This document shows positions 8,409-16,678 of a DNA stretch of 64,000 nucleotides, piece after piece. The notes under the pieces were generated by a model. That model saw only the letters and a list, made by a program, of their open reading frames with translations. It had not been told where the DNA came from and ran no database searches. This stretch comes from JAZLGI01 sp045616225 (GTDB lineage Bacteria; Spirochaetota; Spirochaetia; Sphaerochaetales; Sphaerochaetaceae), in the NCBI GenBank assembly GCA_045616225.1, contig JAZLGI010000003.1, forward strand, positions 1 through 64,000, given 5' to 3'. Every line of letters begins with the position of its first letter. Positions within the stretch are counted from its first letter, which is position 1. The position numbers were made by a program, and so were the translations under genes.

Positions 8409-8710
8409 AAAGGAAGCCCTATTTGCTGTGCATAGGAACCGGCTTCCTGCTGAATTCTTGATTTTACATTTTCCAAAGCATTGTTAATTGCAGAGGCAAT
8501 AAGGACTTCAAGCATCTCCGCCTGTCCTTCTTTTACAATTGAAGGATCTATCTTAATGCTTTCTATCTTCATCTCTCCTGTTGCAACAACCTCTATCATA
8601 TTTCCCAGTGCATAACCGGTACACTTTATTGAAGGAAGTTTTGCTTTTGCCTCTTCTATCATTTGCTTTGTATTTTCAATGTTTTTCATAAATTCAAGTG
8701 GGTTAATCAT
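8405..8710 (-). CDS. ebfC: YbaB/EbfC nucleoid-associated protein
   Basis: 101 residues of the YbaB/EbfC family. An N-terminal helix (MKNIENTKQMIEEAKAKLPS) is followed by a small beta sheet (VVATGEMKIESIKIDPSIV) and a C-terminal helix (LEVLIASAINNALENVKSRIQ). Family members are dimeric tweezers-shaped DNA-binding proteins; the Borrelia EbfC is the best-known spirochaetal one. It overlaps dnaX upstream and recR downstream by 4 bp each. Confidence 0.9.
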   Translation of the reverse strand: MINPLEFMKNIENTKQMIEEAKAKLPSIKCTGYALGNMIEVVATGEMKIESIKIDPSIVKEGQAEMLEVLIASAINNALENVKSRIQQEAGSYAQQIGLPL

Positions 8711-10317
8711 CTTATTTCGTGTCCTTTGAATCCTATTATCAGATCGTTTGAAAAATCTGTTTCTTTGACCTGCTGAACAACAGGCTGCTCAACGGGACGC
8801 TCAACAGACTGCTCAACAGGTTGTTGTGCAGGTTGTTGTACAGGTTGAACCGCTTCTTGACGAGGTTTTTCTGTATATGAAAGAGAGACATTTACATCTC
8901 CTGCAACTTCCTGAATTCCTCTTTTAAGATTTGTATAGTCTCTTAAAGCAGATTCATAGTAAAACTTGCTTTCAAACTCAAGTTTTATAGATTTTTCTTC
9001 CTTAACTATTTTACATACACCATTTGGAAGAACTTCCTTAAGTTTTTCTTCTGAGTATTCTTGAGTTTCCTTGACCGGCATTGCAGGGGTAGGCGTTGCT
9101 GCAAGCACAGGTGCTGTTGCAGGTGCAACTGTTTCCATTTTACTAAGTTCCGGGTTAAGCGGTGTAACAGTACCTGAAACAAGGTCATTCTTTAGTCTTG
9201 CTATCTGTTCTATTACTGTAGCATTTGATGCCAGATATCTGAGCTTTGAAAGCTTACTTACCGCAAGCTCAAGTTCAAAAGAAGGATTAAGGGAGTATCT
9301 TATATCTCTATATAGGGCAAGGAACATATCCAAAGCCGCTTCCAGTTGCTCAGAATTAAAGGCATTCAGAATACTTGCAGGAAACGAAGTAATCTGTTGT
9401 CCCAGAATATTCTCATTTCTGACACCGTTGTTTATAAGAAGAAGGTTCCTGAAATAATCTGTAAAGTCCTTGATAATCTGTTCTACACTAACTCCTTTTT
9501 CAAGCAGTTCATGAAGCTTGTCCATTGCAGCAGAAGTATCTTTCTCCAGTAAATTGCTTATTATTCCGTTAATTCTGTCTATCCCAACTAATCCCAGCTT
9601 TTCACGTATTTTGGCAAGAGTAATCTTATCATTGGAAAAAGCTACAACCTGATCAAAAAGAGTATAAGCATCTCTCATTGAACCTGTTGCTTCCTTTGCA
9701 ATCCAAAAAAGAGCCTCATCTTCTGCTTCAATTCCCATTTCCCCAGCTGCTTCTGAAAGAAGTCTCTTTATAGTATCTATTGGAATAAGCTGAAAATTAA
9801 ACTGTTGACATCTACTTCTTATAGTTGCAGGAACTTTTTGAGTCTCTGTAGTGGCAAATATAAAAATTACATACTCAGGCGGTTCTTCAATTGTCTTCAA
9901 AAGAGCATTGAATGCACTCTGAGAAAGCATATGTACTTCGTCTATGATGTAAATCTTATATCTTGAAGATGTAGGAGGGAACAAAACTTCTTCCTTGATT
10001 ACTCTTACATCATTTACACCGGTATTACTGGCTCCGTCAATTTCTATAACATCAAGGTTGTTGCCCTTGGCAATTCCCCTGCAGTTTTCACATTCACCGC
10101 AAGGTTCTGCTGTTGGTCCATGTTGACAATTCAAAGCTTTTGCCAACAATCTTGCACTGGTTGTCTTGCCAACACCTCTTGGACCGCTGAATAGATATGC
10201 ATGGGCAATTCTTCCGCTCTCAATAGCATTCTTAAGTGTTGAAACTACAAATTCCTGACCTGCAAGTGATTCAAACTGCTGAGGTCTTCTTCTTGTTGCG
10301 GTAACTTCAAAGCTCAT
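8707..10317 (-). CDS. dnaX: DNA polymerase III subunit gamma/tau
   Basis: 536 residues: clamp-loader ATPase of the replisome. Walker A GPRGVGKT is at 45-52, zinc-binding cysteines at 64, 73, 76 and 79 (CGECENC), Walker B IYIIDEVHML near 122-131 and the SRC motif (IRSRCQQF) near 165. Domain III runs to about 360. The C-terminal tau part starts with a Pro/Ala-rich linker and ends with a Gln-Pro-Val repeat tract (8771-8853). No slippery A-run frameshift signal was noted. The start overlaps the DnaJ-like gene by 4 bp. Confidence 0.95.
   Translation of the reverse strand: MSFEVTATRRRPQQFESLAGQEFVVSTLKNAIESGRIAHAYLFSGPRGVGKTTSARLLAKALNCQHGPTAEPCGECENCRGIAKGNNLDVIEIDGASNTGVNDVRVIKEEVLFPPTSSRYKIYIIDEVHMLSQSAFNALLKTIEEPPEYVIFIFATTETQKVPATIRSRCQQFNFQLIPIDTIKRLLSEAAGEMGIEAEDEALFWIAKEATGSMRDAYTLFDQVVAFSNDKITLAKIREKLGLVGIDRINGIISNLLEKDTSAAMDKLHELLEKGVSVEQIIKDFTDYFRNLLLINNGVRNENILGQQITSFPASILNAFNSEQLEAALDMFLALYRDIRYSLNPSFELELAVSKLSKLRYLASNATVIEQIARLKNDLVSGTVTPLNPELSKMETVAPATAPVLAATPTPAMPVKETQEYSEEKLKEVLPNGVCKIVKEEKSIKLEFESKFYYESALRDYTNLKRGIQEVAGDVNVSLSYTEKPRQEAVQPVQQPAQQPVEQSVERPVEQPVVQQVKETDFSNDLIIGFKGHEIR
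8771..8853. repeat. Short tandem repeats encoding a QPV-rich linker in DnaX
   Basis: Degenerate units of 12-15 bp (for example GCTCAACAGG, GTTGTTGTACAGG) encode QPVQQPAQQPVEQSVERP. This is a low-complexity spacer in the tau tail that could vary in copy number between strains. Confidence 0.6.
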
Positions 10318-11078
10318 TTGATATTTCTTTCCTTACAAATAATTTCATATGCTTCCTGAATTTCTCTGAACCTCTTTGTTGCATATTCTTTAAATTCGTC
10401 TGCCAATCCTTTTGAAGCAATTGTATCAGGATGGAAATCAAGGATAAGCTTTCTGTAAGCCTTTTTGATTTCTTCATCAGTCGCATTCTCTTTTAATCCA
10501 AGAACTGCGTATGTTTTATTTGACTGAGAAAAACCGTATTTTCTTCTGATACTGTCTACAATAGAATCTGATAATCTGAATGTTCTTGAAGCATAGTCTA
10601 TCATTTCCTGCTCTTGCCGAGACATTTTTCCGTCAGACATGGCAATTCTGTAAAAAATATCCAACATTAACTGAAGAATCTGCTGAGAATTGGCAAATTG
10701 TTGGTAGAAGCTATTTGCAAGACTTTCAAAAGTCACATTTTGATTGAGTGCATCATTGAAAATTCCTGTTGCATAGCTATAGCTTCGATTATCTAACTTG
10801 AGATCATAAATCATGAATTCATTAACTTTTCTCTTTGCAGATTCACTCACAGTTCCGTCTGCTTTAGCCAGTTTTGCCAGCATTGAGAAAGCTCCTACAA
10901 AGAAAGCTCTGTCAGAACCTATATAACCCGGATTTGAAGTTCTTGAGTACTTGTTTGAAAAATCTGACGAGCTGTGAGCATGACCATTGTTCAAGGATCT
11001 GAAAAGAGTCCTTGCAAGGAAAAGCAGGAGAAGAAATCCAAAAAAACCTCCGCCACCAGGCCCAAAATAAAAGAACAT
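10314..11078 (-). CDS. TerB and J-domain co-chaperone (DjlA-like)
   Basis: 254 residues. A glycine-rich start and one hydrophobic segment (FGFLLLLFLARTLF) suggest a membrane anchor. Residues about 60-185 are an all-helical TerB-like domain (MLAKLAKADGTVSESAKRKV and YRIAMSDGKMSRQEQEMI are its paired acidic motifs). The last 65 residues are a J domain (YAVLGLKENATDEEIKKAY) with the HPD tripeptide that stimulates DnaK. The TM-TerB-J order is that of DjlA. It lies between the glycosidase-like gene (1 bp away) and dnaX (4-bp overlap). Confidence 0.85.
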   Translation of the reverse strand: MFFYFGPGGGGFFGFLLLLFLARTLFRSLNNGHAHSSSDFSNKYSRTSNPGYIGSDRAFFVGAFSMLAKLAKADGTVSESAKRKVNEFMIYDLKLDNRSYSYATGIFNDALNQNVTFESLANSFYQQFANSQQILQLMLDIFYRIAMSDGKMSRQEQEMIDYASRTFRLSDSIVDSIRRKYGFSQSNKTYAVLGLKENATDEEIKKAYRKLILDFHPDTIASKGLADEFKEYATKRFREIQEAYEIICKERNIK

Positions 11079-11079
11079 A

Positions 11080-12504
11080 TTAAAGTTTGTCTATAAGCAT
11101 TGAACACTTACCGCTTGGAATAGGCAGTGTTTTCTTCTTATTTTCATCAATAAGCTCAATTGTGAAGTAGTATAGTTTTTCACTCTCAAGTCTTATTTCC
11201 CAACCACGAACGTTTTTATTGCTCAAGATAGTTATGAAATTTCTCTTTAAAGATAATTGTTCTATTCCCATTGCTTCCAAGGTAGGAACAGTCCAATCTA
11301 CCGTTTTTCTAGGAAGAGAAACGTTAAGACCAACAATGTTTTCTATCATTAAAGTAATTGTCAAAAGACCAACTTGAGGCAAGAATTTCTTTGCAGGGAA
11401 AATTCCGTCATTATCTGAGGCAGGAGTACCTTCTTTGTTTGGCAAATATGCCTCCCAAACATCTCCCTGATGTTCATCTCCCGGATTAAGAGTATCAAGA
11501 ACAAAATACATGTTTCTTATTGCACATTCTCTTGCAAAAACAAATTCTCCGTATTTTTCAAGTCCTTTTACAACCATGTAAAGGTTAGAAGGAATTACTG
11601 CTCCGCAATAGCCCTTTACATTTTCATCAAAACAAGGAGATGAAACACTCACACTAGGGAACGGGTTATCTGTCCCGAACTCTTCAGGATTTTTGAGAAG
11701 ATCAATCATATGAGATGCTTTCTCGTCATTAGGAATCTCTGCAAGCATTGTCCAATAAGCACCAATGTACTTAAGTGGAAGTTTGTTTTCATCCTTATCC
11801 AAATCATAGTAGAAATTCGTTTCAGGATCCCACATTAAATTATTTATCCTCGTCTTTAGGGAGAAATAAAGTCTTTTGTACCTGAAACTGAGCTCTTTAT
11901 CGTTAAGAATGTCTCCAATGTTTGCAAGATAAAGTGCATTAAGTGCAATAACAGAGTTAAAGTCCAAAGGATAAGCAACATTTTCCCTTGGAATATTGCC
12001 AGTAAGACATGCGGAAACAGGAACAGAGAACAAACCGTTTTCTTTAAGGAAATTTGCTTTAAGCCAATCAAAATATTTTTCCATGAAAGGAACAATGTCT
12101 TTAAGGCGTTTTTTATTTCCTATTTTGTGATAAAAATTAAACTCGATATAGGCAAATAAAGGCAAAGTTAAACCAAACTCATTGTTTTCAGAAAAAACAG
12201 GCTTGCCGTCTTCTAAACTGTAATCAGATCTTATTGCTCCATCTTCCTCCTGTTTGGAGTAAAAATAATCAAGCATTTCAAACGGTGAGTATATCTGATT
12301 GCTGTAGTTCAGAAAAAGTGAAGACAGACTGCAATTAAACAAATTAATTGTTTTCTGATTATTGTAGGAAACATAGTTCCCGACAAAACCGTTTTCTTCT
12401 GTCCCTGCTTTCCAGTATTCATTAATCCAAACCCAAGTTCTGTCGTATAAATCTACAAAATCCTGATCGTAAAAATGAATGGAAGGAGTTTTTTCTTTTG
12501 CCAA
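11080..12504 (-). CDS. (alpha/alpha)6-barrel glycoside hydrolase-like protein (MGH1/GH63-like)
   Basis: 474 residues, no signal peptide, start TTG 12504 preceded by GAGG. The repeated helix pairs and motifs such as DRTWVWINEYW, YYDLDKDENKLPLKYIGAYWTMLA, GYCGAVIPSN and GDVWEAYLP resemble the catalytic barrel of mannosylglycerate hydrolase-like, GH63 and GH37 enzymes. These cut alpha-glucosidic or alpha-mannosidic bonds with two carboxylates. Possible substrates are intracellular trehalose-, glycogen- or mannosylglycerate-type sugars; the family alone does not decide. It heads the dnaX operon, an odd location for a carbohydrate gene. Confidence 0.6.
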   Translation of the reverse strand: MAKEKTPSIHFYDQDFVDLYDRTWVWINEYWKAGTEENGFVGNYVSYNNQKTINLFNCSLSSLFLNYSNQIYSPFEMLDYFYSKQEEDGAIRSDYSLEDGKPVFSENNEFGLTLPLFAYIEFNFYHKIGNKKRLKDIVPFMEKYFDWLKANFLKENGLFSVPVSACLTGNIPRENVAYPLDFNSVIALNALYLANIGDILNDKELSFRYKRLYFSLKTRINNLMWDPETNFYYDLDKDENKLPLKYIGAYWTMLAEIPNDEKASHMIDLLKNPEEFGTDNPFPSVSVSSPCFDENVKGYCGAVIPSNLYMVVKGLEKYGEFVFARECAIRNMYFVLDTLNPGDEHQGDVWEAYLPNKEGTPASDNDGIFPAKKFLPQVGLLTITLMIENIVGLNVSLPRKTVDWTVPTLEAMGIEQLSLKRNFITILSNKNVRGWEIRLESEKLYYFTIELIDENKKKTLPIPSGKCSMLIDKL

Positions 12505-12528
12505 AATAATGCCTCTATCAAAAAAATA

Positions 12529-12557
12529 AACCCAATATCAACATCCGAAATTGGGTT
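12529..12557 (-). promoter_or_regulatory. Leader hairpin upstream of the dnaX operon
   Basis: AACCCAAT and ATTGGGTT form an 8-bp stem with a 13-nt loop. On the minus strand it is followed by TATTTTTTTG, so it could act as a weak attenuator ahead of the TTG start at 12504, or as an operator in this divergent gap. Confidence 0.4.
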
Positions 12558-12635
12558 ACTATATACCATAGCACCAAATCTTGCACCCGTCAATAAACTT
12601 GATAACTTTAATATTATAAATATAATTACTTTGGT

Positions 12636-14486
12636 ATGGACAAAAGATTTCTTCCGGTAAACAGAAAAGATATGGATTCTCTGGGTTGGCAAAATGCAGA
12701 TATTCTCTTTCTTTCTGCAGATGCCTATGTAGACCATCCGTCTTTTGCAGGAGCACTCCTTTGCAGACTCCTGACGAGTAAAGGATACAAAGTGTGCATT
12801 GTTCCGCAACCGGACTGGAACAATCCTGATTATCTTGTTTCTCTGGGACGGCCTAATCTCTGTTGTATGATAAGCGGAGGCAACTTAGATTCCATGGTTG
12901 CACATTATACAAGCACCAGAAAAAAAAGAAGTGATGACAAATACTCTCCTGGCGGAAAAGCAGGATTAAGACCTGACAGACCTGTAATAGCCTACACAAA
13001 CCTTGTGAGAAGGGCTTTCAAAGATATGCCTGTAATCATAGGCGGTCTTGAAGCTTCTTTGAGAAGACTGGCACATTATGATTATTGGCAGGATATTGTC
13101 AAAAAATCTATTTTGTTGGATTCCAAAGCAGACTTGCTTGTATTTGGAATGGGAGAAAAACAAACTCTGGAAATTGCTTCAAGATTAAAAAAAGGAGAAC
13201 AAATAAGCACTTTCCATGACATCAAGGGAACCTGTTACTGCGTAAACGAAAAAAACAAAGATTCTCTTGGTCCATTTAAAACAATTGAACTTCCAAGTTT
13301 TGAAGCTGTTTCAGAAAGAGATAAAGTAACCAACACTCCAACTCAGAATGGAAAACTTGCATTTGCAACGGCTTTTAACATAGCAATGCAACATGAAAAT
13401 CCTTTTGATTCCTGTTGTCTTGTTCAGCCTTGCAATGGAAGAATAGTGGTTCAAAATCCTCCGGCAGAACCTTTATCTCAAAAAGAATTTGATGAACTAT
13501 ATGAACTGCCTTATTCAAGAACATGGCATCCTATGTATGACAAGGATAACGGTGTTCCTGCATTAGCTGAAGTTCAGTTTTCCATAACCTCTTCAAGAGG
13601 TTGTTTTGGCTCCTGTTCTTTCTGTGCCATAACCAATCATCAGGGACGTATCATCCAAACAAGAAGTATTCAATCATTGGTTAAGGAAGCCACCGTTTTA
13701 ACTCATCATCCGGACTTCAAAGGTTACATAAATGACCTAGGCGGACCAACGGCAAATTTCCAGTGTCCTTCATGTGAAAAACAAACAACAAAAGGACCTT
13801 GTTCAAACAGAGAATGTCTCTTTCCAAAACCTTGTCCAAATGTAAAAGATTCTCATGAAATTTACTTGGAAAAACTGCGTGCAGTAGCATCTGTTCCGGG
13901 TGTGAAAAAAGTGTTCATAAGAAGTGGAATACGCTTTGACTATCTTATGCTTTGCACTCCTGAAAAAACAAGAGAAAAATTCATAAAGGAACTGGTGGCA
14001 AATCACGTAAGCGGTCAACTGAAAATAGCTCCTGAACATGTATCTGAAGAAGTCCTGTCTTGCATGGGGAAAAGCCCTGTGAACGTGTATGATTCTTTCA
14101 AAAAATCTTTCTTTGAAGAAAACAGAAAACAAGGCAAGAGACAGTACCTTATTCCTTACTTTATTGCAGCCCATCCGGGGGCAACTTTGGACAGTGCTGT
14201 TGAGCTTGCACTTTACATGAAAAAAGAGGGTTTTGTCCCGGATCAAGTCCAGGAATTTTATCCTACTCCTGCAACGGTTTCCACCTGTATGTATTACACC
14301 GGATTGGACCCGCGACCTGGTAAAAACCTGGTAAAAGTGTATGTTCCAAAGGGAAGAGACGCAAATCTTCAGAGGGCATTGCTCCAGTTTAACAAACCGC
14401 AAAATAAAGCTATGGTAATTGAAGCACTTAAAAAAGCAAAAAAGCCTGGTTTAATCCAGGTTTTAACCGGGAAAATTGAAAAATGA
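12636..14486 (+). CDS. YgiQ-family radical SAM protein
   Basis: 616 residues of the YgiQ/UPF0313 family. The N-terminus (FLPVNRKDMDSLGWQNADILFLSADAY is split by the family motif DAYVDHPSF) is a B12-binding-like region. The radical SAM cluster motif GCFGSCSFC (Cys-x3-Cys-x2-Cys) sits near residue 325. A cysteine-rich insert (CPSCEKQTTKGPCSNRECLF is abridged here) near 375-395 and a C-terminal segment GLDPRPGKNLVKVYVP are also family features. The reaction is not known. It is divergent from the dnaX operon and overlaps the MATE gene by 4 bp. Confidence 0.85.
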   Translation: MDKRFLPVNRKDMDSLGWQNADILFLSADAYVDHPSFAGALLCRLLTSKGYKVCIVPQPDWNNPDYLVSLGRPNLCCMISGGNLDSMVAHYTSTRKKRSDDKYSPGGKAGLRPDRPVIAYTNLVRRAFKDMPVIIGGLEASLRRLAHYDYWQDIVKKSILLDSKADLLVFGMGEKQTLEIASRLKKGEQISTFHDIKGTCYCVNEKNKDSLGPFKTIELPSFEAVSERDKVTNTPTQNGKLAFATAFNIAMQHENPFDSCCLVQPCNGRIVVQNPPAEPLSQKEFDELYELPYSRTWHPMYDKDNGVPALAEVQFSITSSRGCFGSCSFCAITNHQGRIIQTRSIQSLVKEATVLTHHPDFKGYINDLGGPTANFQCPSCEKQTTKGPCSNRECLFPKPCPNVKDSHEIYLEKLRAVASVPGVKKVFIRSGIRFDYLMLCTPEKTREKFIKELVANHVSGQLKIAPEHVSEEVLSCMGKSPVNVYDSFKKSFFEENRKQGKRQYLIPYFIAAHPGATLDSAVELALYMKKEGFVPDQVQEFYPTPATVSTCMYYTGLDPRPGKNLVKVYVPKGRDANLQRALLQFNKPQNKAMVIEALKKAKKPGLIQVLTGKIEK

Positions 14487-15823
14487 CAATATCAGAAGAT
14501 AAGAAAAAATTCGGCAAATTATTGCTTGTTTCGGCTTTGCCTGTAACTCTACAGAACTTGTTACAGAACTCCCTCTCTTTCATTGATACGTTAATGATAG
14601 GTCAACTTGGAGAAGTTGAAATTGCTGCCGTGGGATTAACAAACCAGATGTACTTTCTCATTAGTGTAATCATGTTTGGAATCTCAAGCGGAGCCTCTAT
14701 TTTTACAAGCCAATACTGGGGTTCAAAAGATGAAAAAAGATTGCTTCAAACCTTTGGAGTTGCCGTCACTTTGGGTGTACTTTTTTCCTCTGTTTTTTCT
14801 GTTTTATCAATCTTTTTTCCTCATCTTCTCATGAAGATTTTCATTGACGAAAAGACTGTAGTCAATGCAGGTTGTACTTACCTTAAATGGGTTGGAATCA
14901 GCTACATTTTCACCGCCATTTCTATGATAATTAGCATTACTTTGAGAAGCACCGGAGACATGAAAAATCCTATGCGTGCAACGTTCATTTCAATGGTGTG
15001 CAATGTCATAGGAAATTACCTTCTCATCTTTACCGCAAAACTTGGTATTATGGGTGCTGCCATAGCCACAACATTATCCCGTTTGATAGAACTGTGTGCT
15101 TTGATTTTTCTCTTAGGAAAAAGCCAAATCAATTTTAATTTGAGGACTTGTTTTTCATACGATTTTTCATTTGTCAAAAGAATCCTCAAGACAGCTTTTC
15201 CTGTCATTCTTGATGATTCATTATGGGCTATTGGAATGACTGTCTACAAAGCCGTTTATTCCAGAATGGGAATTAGTGTTCTGGCTGCATCAAATGTTAC
15301 AGAAGCAGTTCAGGATATTATCTTTGTAGTTCAGATTGGAATGGGTGCAGCCATCTCTGTTTTGATTGGAAATGAAATAGGAAAAGGCAATGAAGAACAG
15401 GCAAATAAAATGGCAAGATGGAGTATCTTCTGGGTTCTTCCGGTAAGCCTTGCTTGTGTTATTATCATGGCCTTGATTGCTCCTTTCATTCCGTATTTGT
15501 TTAACATAGATTCTTCCGTAAAGACCATTACTACTCTTGCCCTTTTTGCTATGTCTGCAACCTTACCTGTTAAATTTATGAATCACATTCTTATTACCGG
15601 TGTCTTAAGAAGCGGTGGAGATACCAAGTTTCTTTTGTTTACGGAAATGTTCAGTATTTGGTGCATTGGAGTTCCAATGGCTTATTTGTCAGGCATTGTT
15701 CTTGCCTTGCCTCTTTGGGCAGTTTATCTGTTTGTTGCTTTGGAAGAAGTGTCAAAAGTTTTCATTTTGACCCCTAGAACGCTTAAAGGAAAATGGATAA
15801 CAAACTTCACAGTAACAAGATAG
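14483..15823 (+). CDS. MATE-family efflux transporter
   Basis: 446 residues with 12 predicted membrane segments in two MatE halves. The first half carries GQLGEVEIAAVGLTNQMYF and the second GMGAAISVLIGNEIGKGN, both typical. Family members export cationic drugs or metabolites from the cytoplasm using Na+ or H+ gradients. The substrate cannot be assigned. The 4-bp overlap with the upstream YgiQ gene means joint transcription. Confidence 0.9.
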   Translation: MTISEDKKKFGKLLLVSALPVTLQNLLQNSLSFIDTLMIGQLGEVEIAAVGLTNQMYFLISVIMFGISSGASIFTSQYWGSKDEKRLLQTFGVAVTLGVLFSSVFSVLSIFFPHLLMKIFIDEKTVVNAGCTYLKWVGISYIFTAISMIISITLRSTGDMKNPMRATFISMVCNVIGNYLLIFTAKLGIMGAAIATTLSRLIELCALIFLLGKSQINFNLRTCFSYDFSFVKRILKTAFPVILDDSLWAIGMTVYKAVYSRMGISVLAASNVTEAVQDIIFVVQIGMGAAISVLIGNEIGKGNEEQANKMARWSIFWVLPVSLACVIIMALIAPFIPYLFNIDSSVKTITTLALFAMSATLPVKFMNHILITGVLRSGGDTKFLLFTEMFSIWCIGVPMAYLSGIVLALPLWAVYLFVALEEVSKVFILTPRTLKGKWITNFTVTR

Positions 15824-15870
15824 TGATTTTTTTTATAATATATTTTATGATTCAGGAAGGAGCTCCAAAA

Positions 15871-16614
15871 ATGAAAAAAACCATAGTGCTTTTTGTTATT
15901 TTCTTTTTAGTATGTCCTGTTATCTTTGCAGCCCAGTTTTTAGGTGCAGATCAGAGCCTTAATATCAACGGAGCATTTACTTTCATGCTCCTCAGCAACC
16001 AACTTCCAAAAACTGCAGAACAAAAGAGAGATAATCAAAGTTTTTCTGTTTATGAAGCAAACGCAATAGGTTTTAAAGTAGAAGCTCAATACGATAAAAA
16101 AGATTTTCCGGTAGATTTGTATCTCAACGGAACATTCACATTTCCCAATAAGTATAAATTAGCTTCAAATTCAGTTAACAAATTTAATTTAGAAGCAGCA
16201 AATGCCTTATTTGATGATGCCAGAACTTATTGGACAATGACAAAAATTGCCTTTGGAGCTCTTTATGATTTAAATTTTGGTTTTGATAATGAAAAACTTC
16301 CTCTCTATTTCAAAGTGGGTGGAGGTATTAATTACAGTTATCTGCTCACCAAAAATACTTGTACTAAAAATTCAATCAAATTTTCAGATGTTCAGAATTA
16401 TGAAAGTATTGGCGTAGAAATAAAAACAGATGTTAAATACTTCATAGGAAGCAATATGTATGCGCAATTTGGATTAGATGCAGGATATTCATTCCTTGGT
16501 TTTTATTCCGATATGGTGAGATTGGGAGATGACTACCACGGAACAAAAGTTCCTATTCAATTTGCTTCCGGTTTTAACATGACAGCAAACTTAGGCTTAT
16601 CTTATTCATTCTGA
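15871..16614 (+). CDS. Secreted envelope protein, probable small beta-barrel
   Basis: ATG 15871 has a strong ribosome site (AGGAAGGAG) and encodes a signal peptide (MKKTIVLFVIFFLVCPVIFA); an earlier in-frame start at 15793 would lie inside the MATE gene and bury the signal. The mature 227 residues alternate hydrophobic and polar residues (for example LPLYFKVGGGINYSYLL, MYAQFGLDAGYSFLGF) and end FNMTANLGLSYSF. A terminal Phe after beta strands is typical of outer-membrane barrels. I recognise no family. Confidence 0.65.
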   Translation: MKKTIVLFVIFFLVCPVIFAAQFLGADQSLNINGAFTFMLLSNQLPKTAEQKRDNQSFSVYEANAIGFKVEAQYDKKDFPVDLYLNGTFTFPNKYKLASNSVNKFNLEAANALFDDARTYWTMTKIAFGALYDLNFGFDNEKLPLYFKVGGGINYSYLLTKNTCTKNSIKFSDVQNYESIGVEIKTDVKYFIGSNMYAQFGLDAGYSFLGFYSDMVRLGDDYHGTKVPIQFASGFNMTANLGLSYSF

Positions 16615-16619
16615 ATAAA

Positions 16620-16661
16620 AAAGGCTGCAACCCAGTCAATATGACTTTTGTTACAGCCTTT
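16620..16661. terminator. Bidirectional terminator, AAGGCTGYAAC family
   Basis: Outer arms AAAGGCTGCAAC and GTTACAGCCTTT pair with one G-U. Inner arms AGTCA/TGACT continue the stem. It lies between convergent genes. The same architecture recurs at 63472-63516. Confidence 0.75.
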
Positions 16662-16678
16662 GTAATTGTTTCTTTTTT

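Noticed and set aside
13803..14402. 199-codon minus-strand frame within the YgiQ gene
   Set aside because: It is antisense to a conserved radical SAM gene, with no domain and no ribosome site noted.
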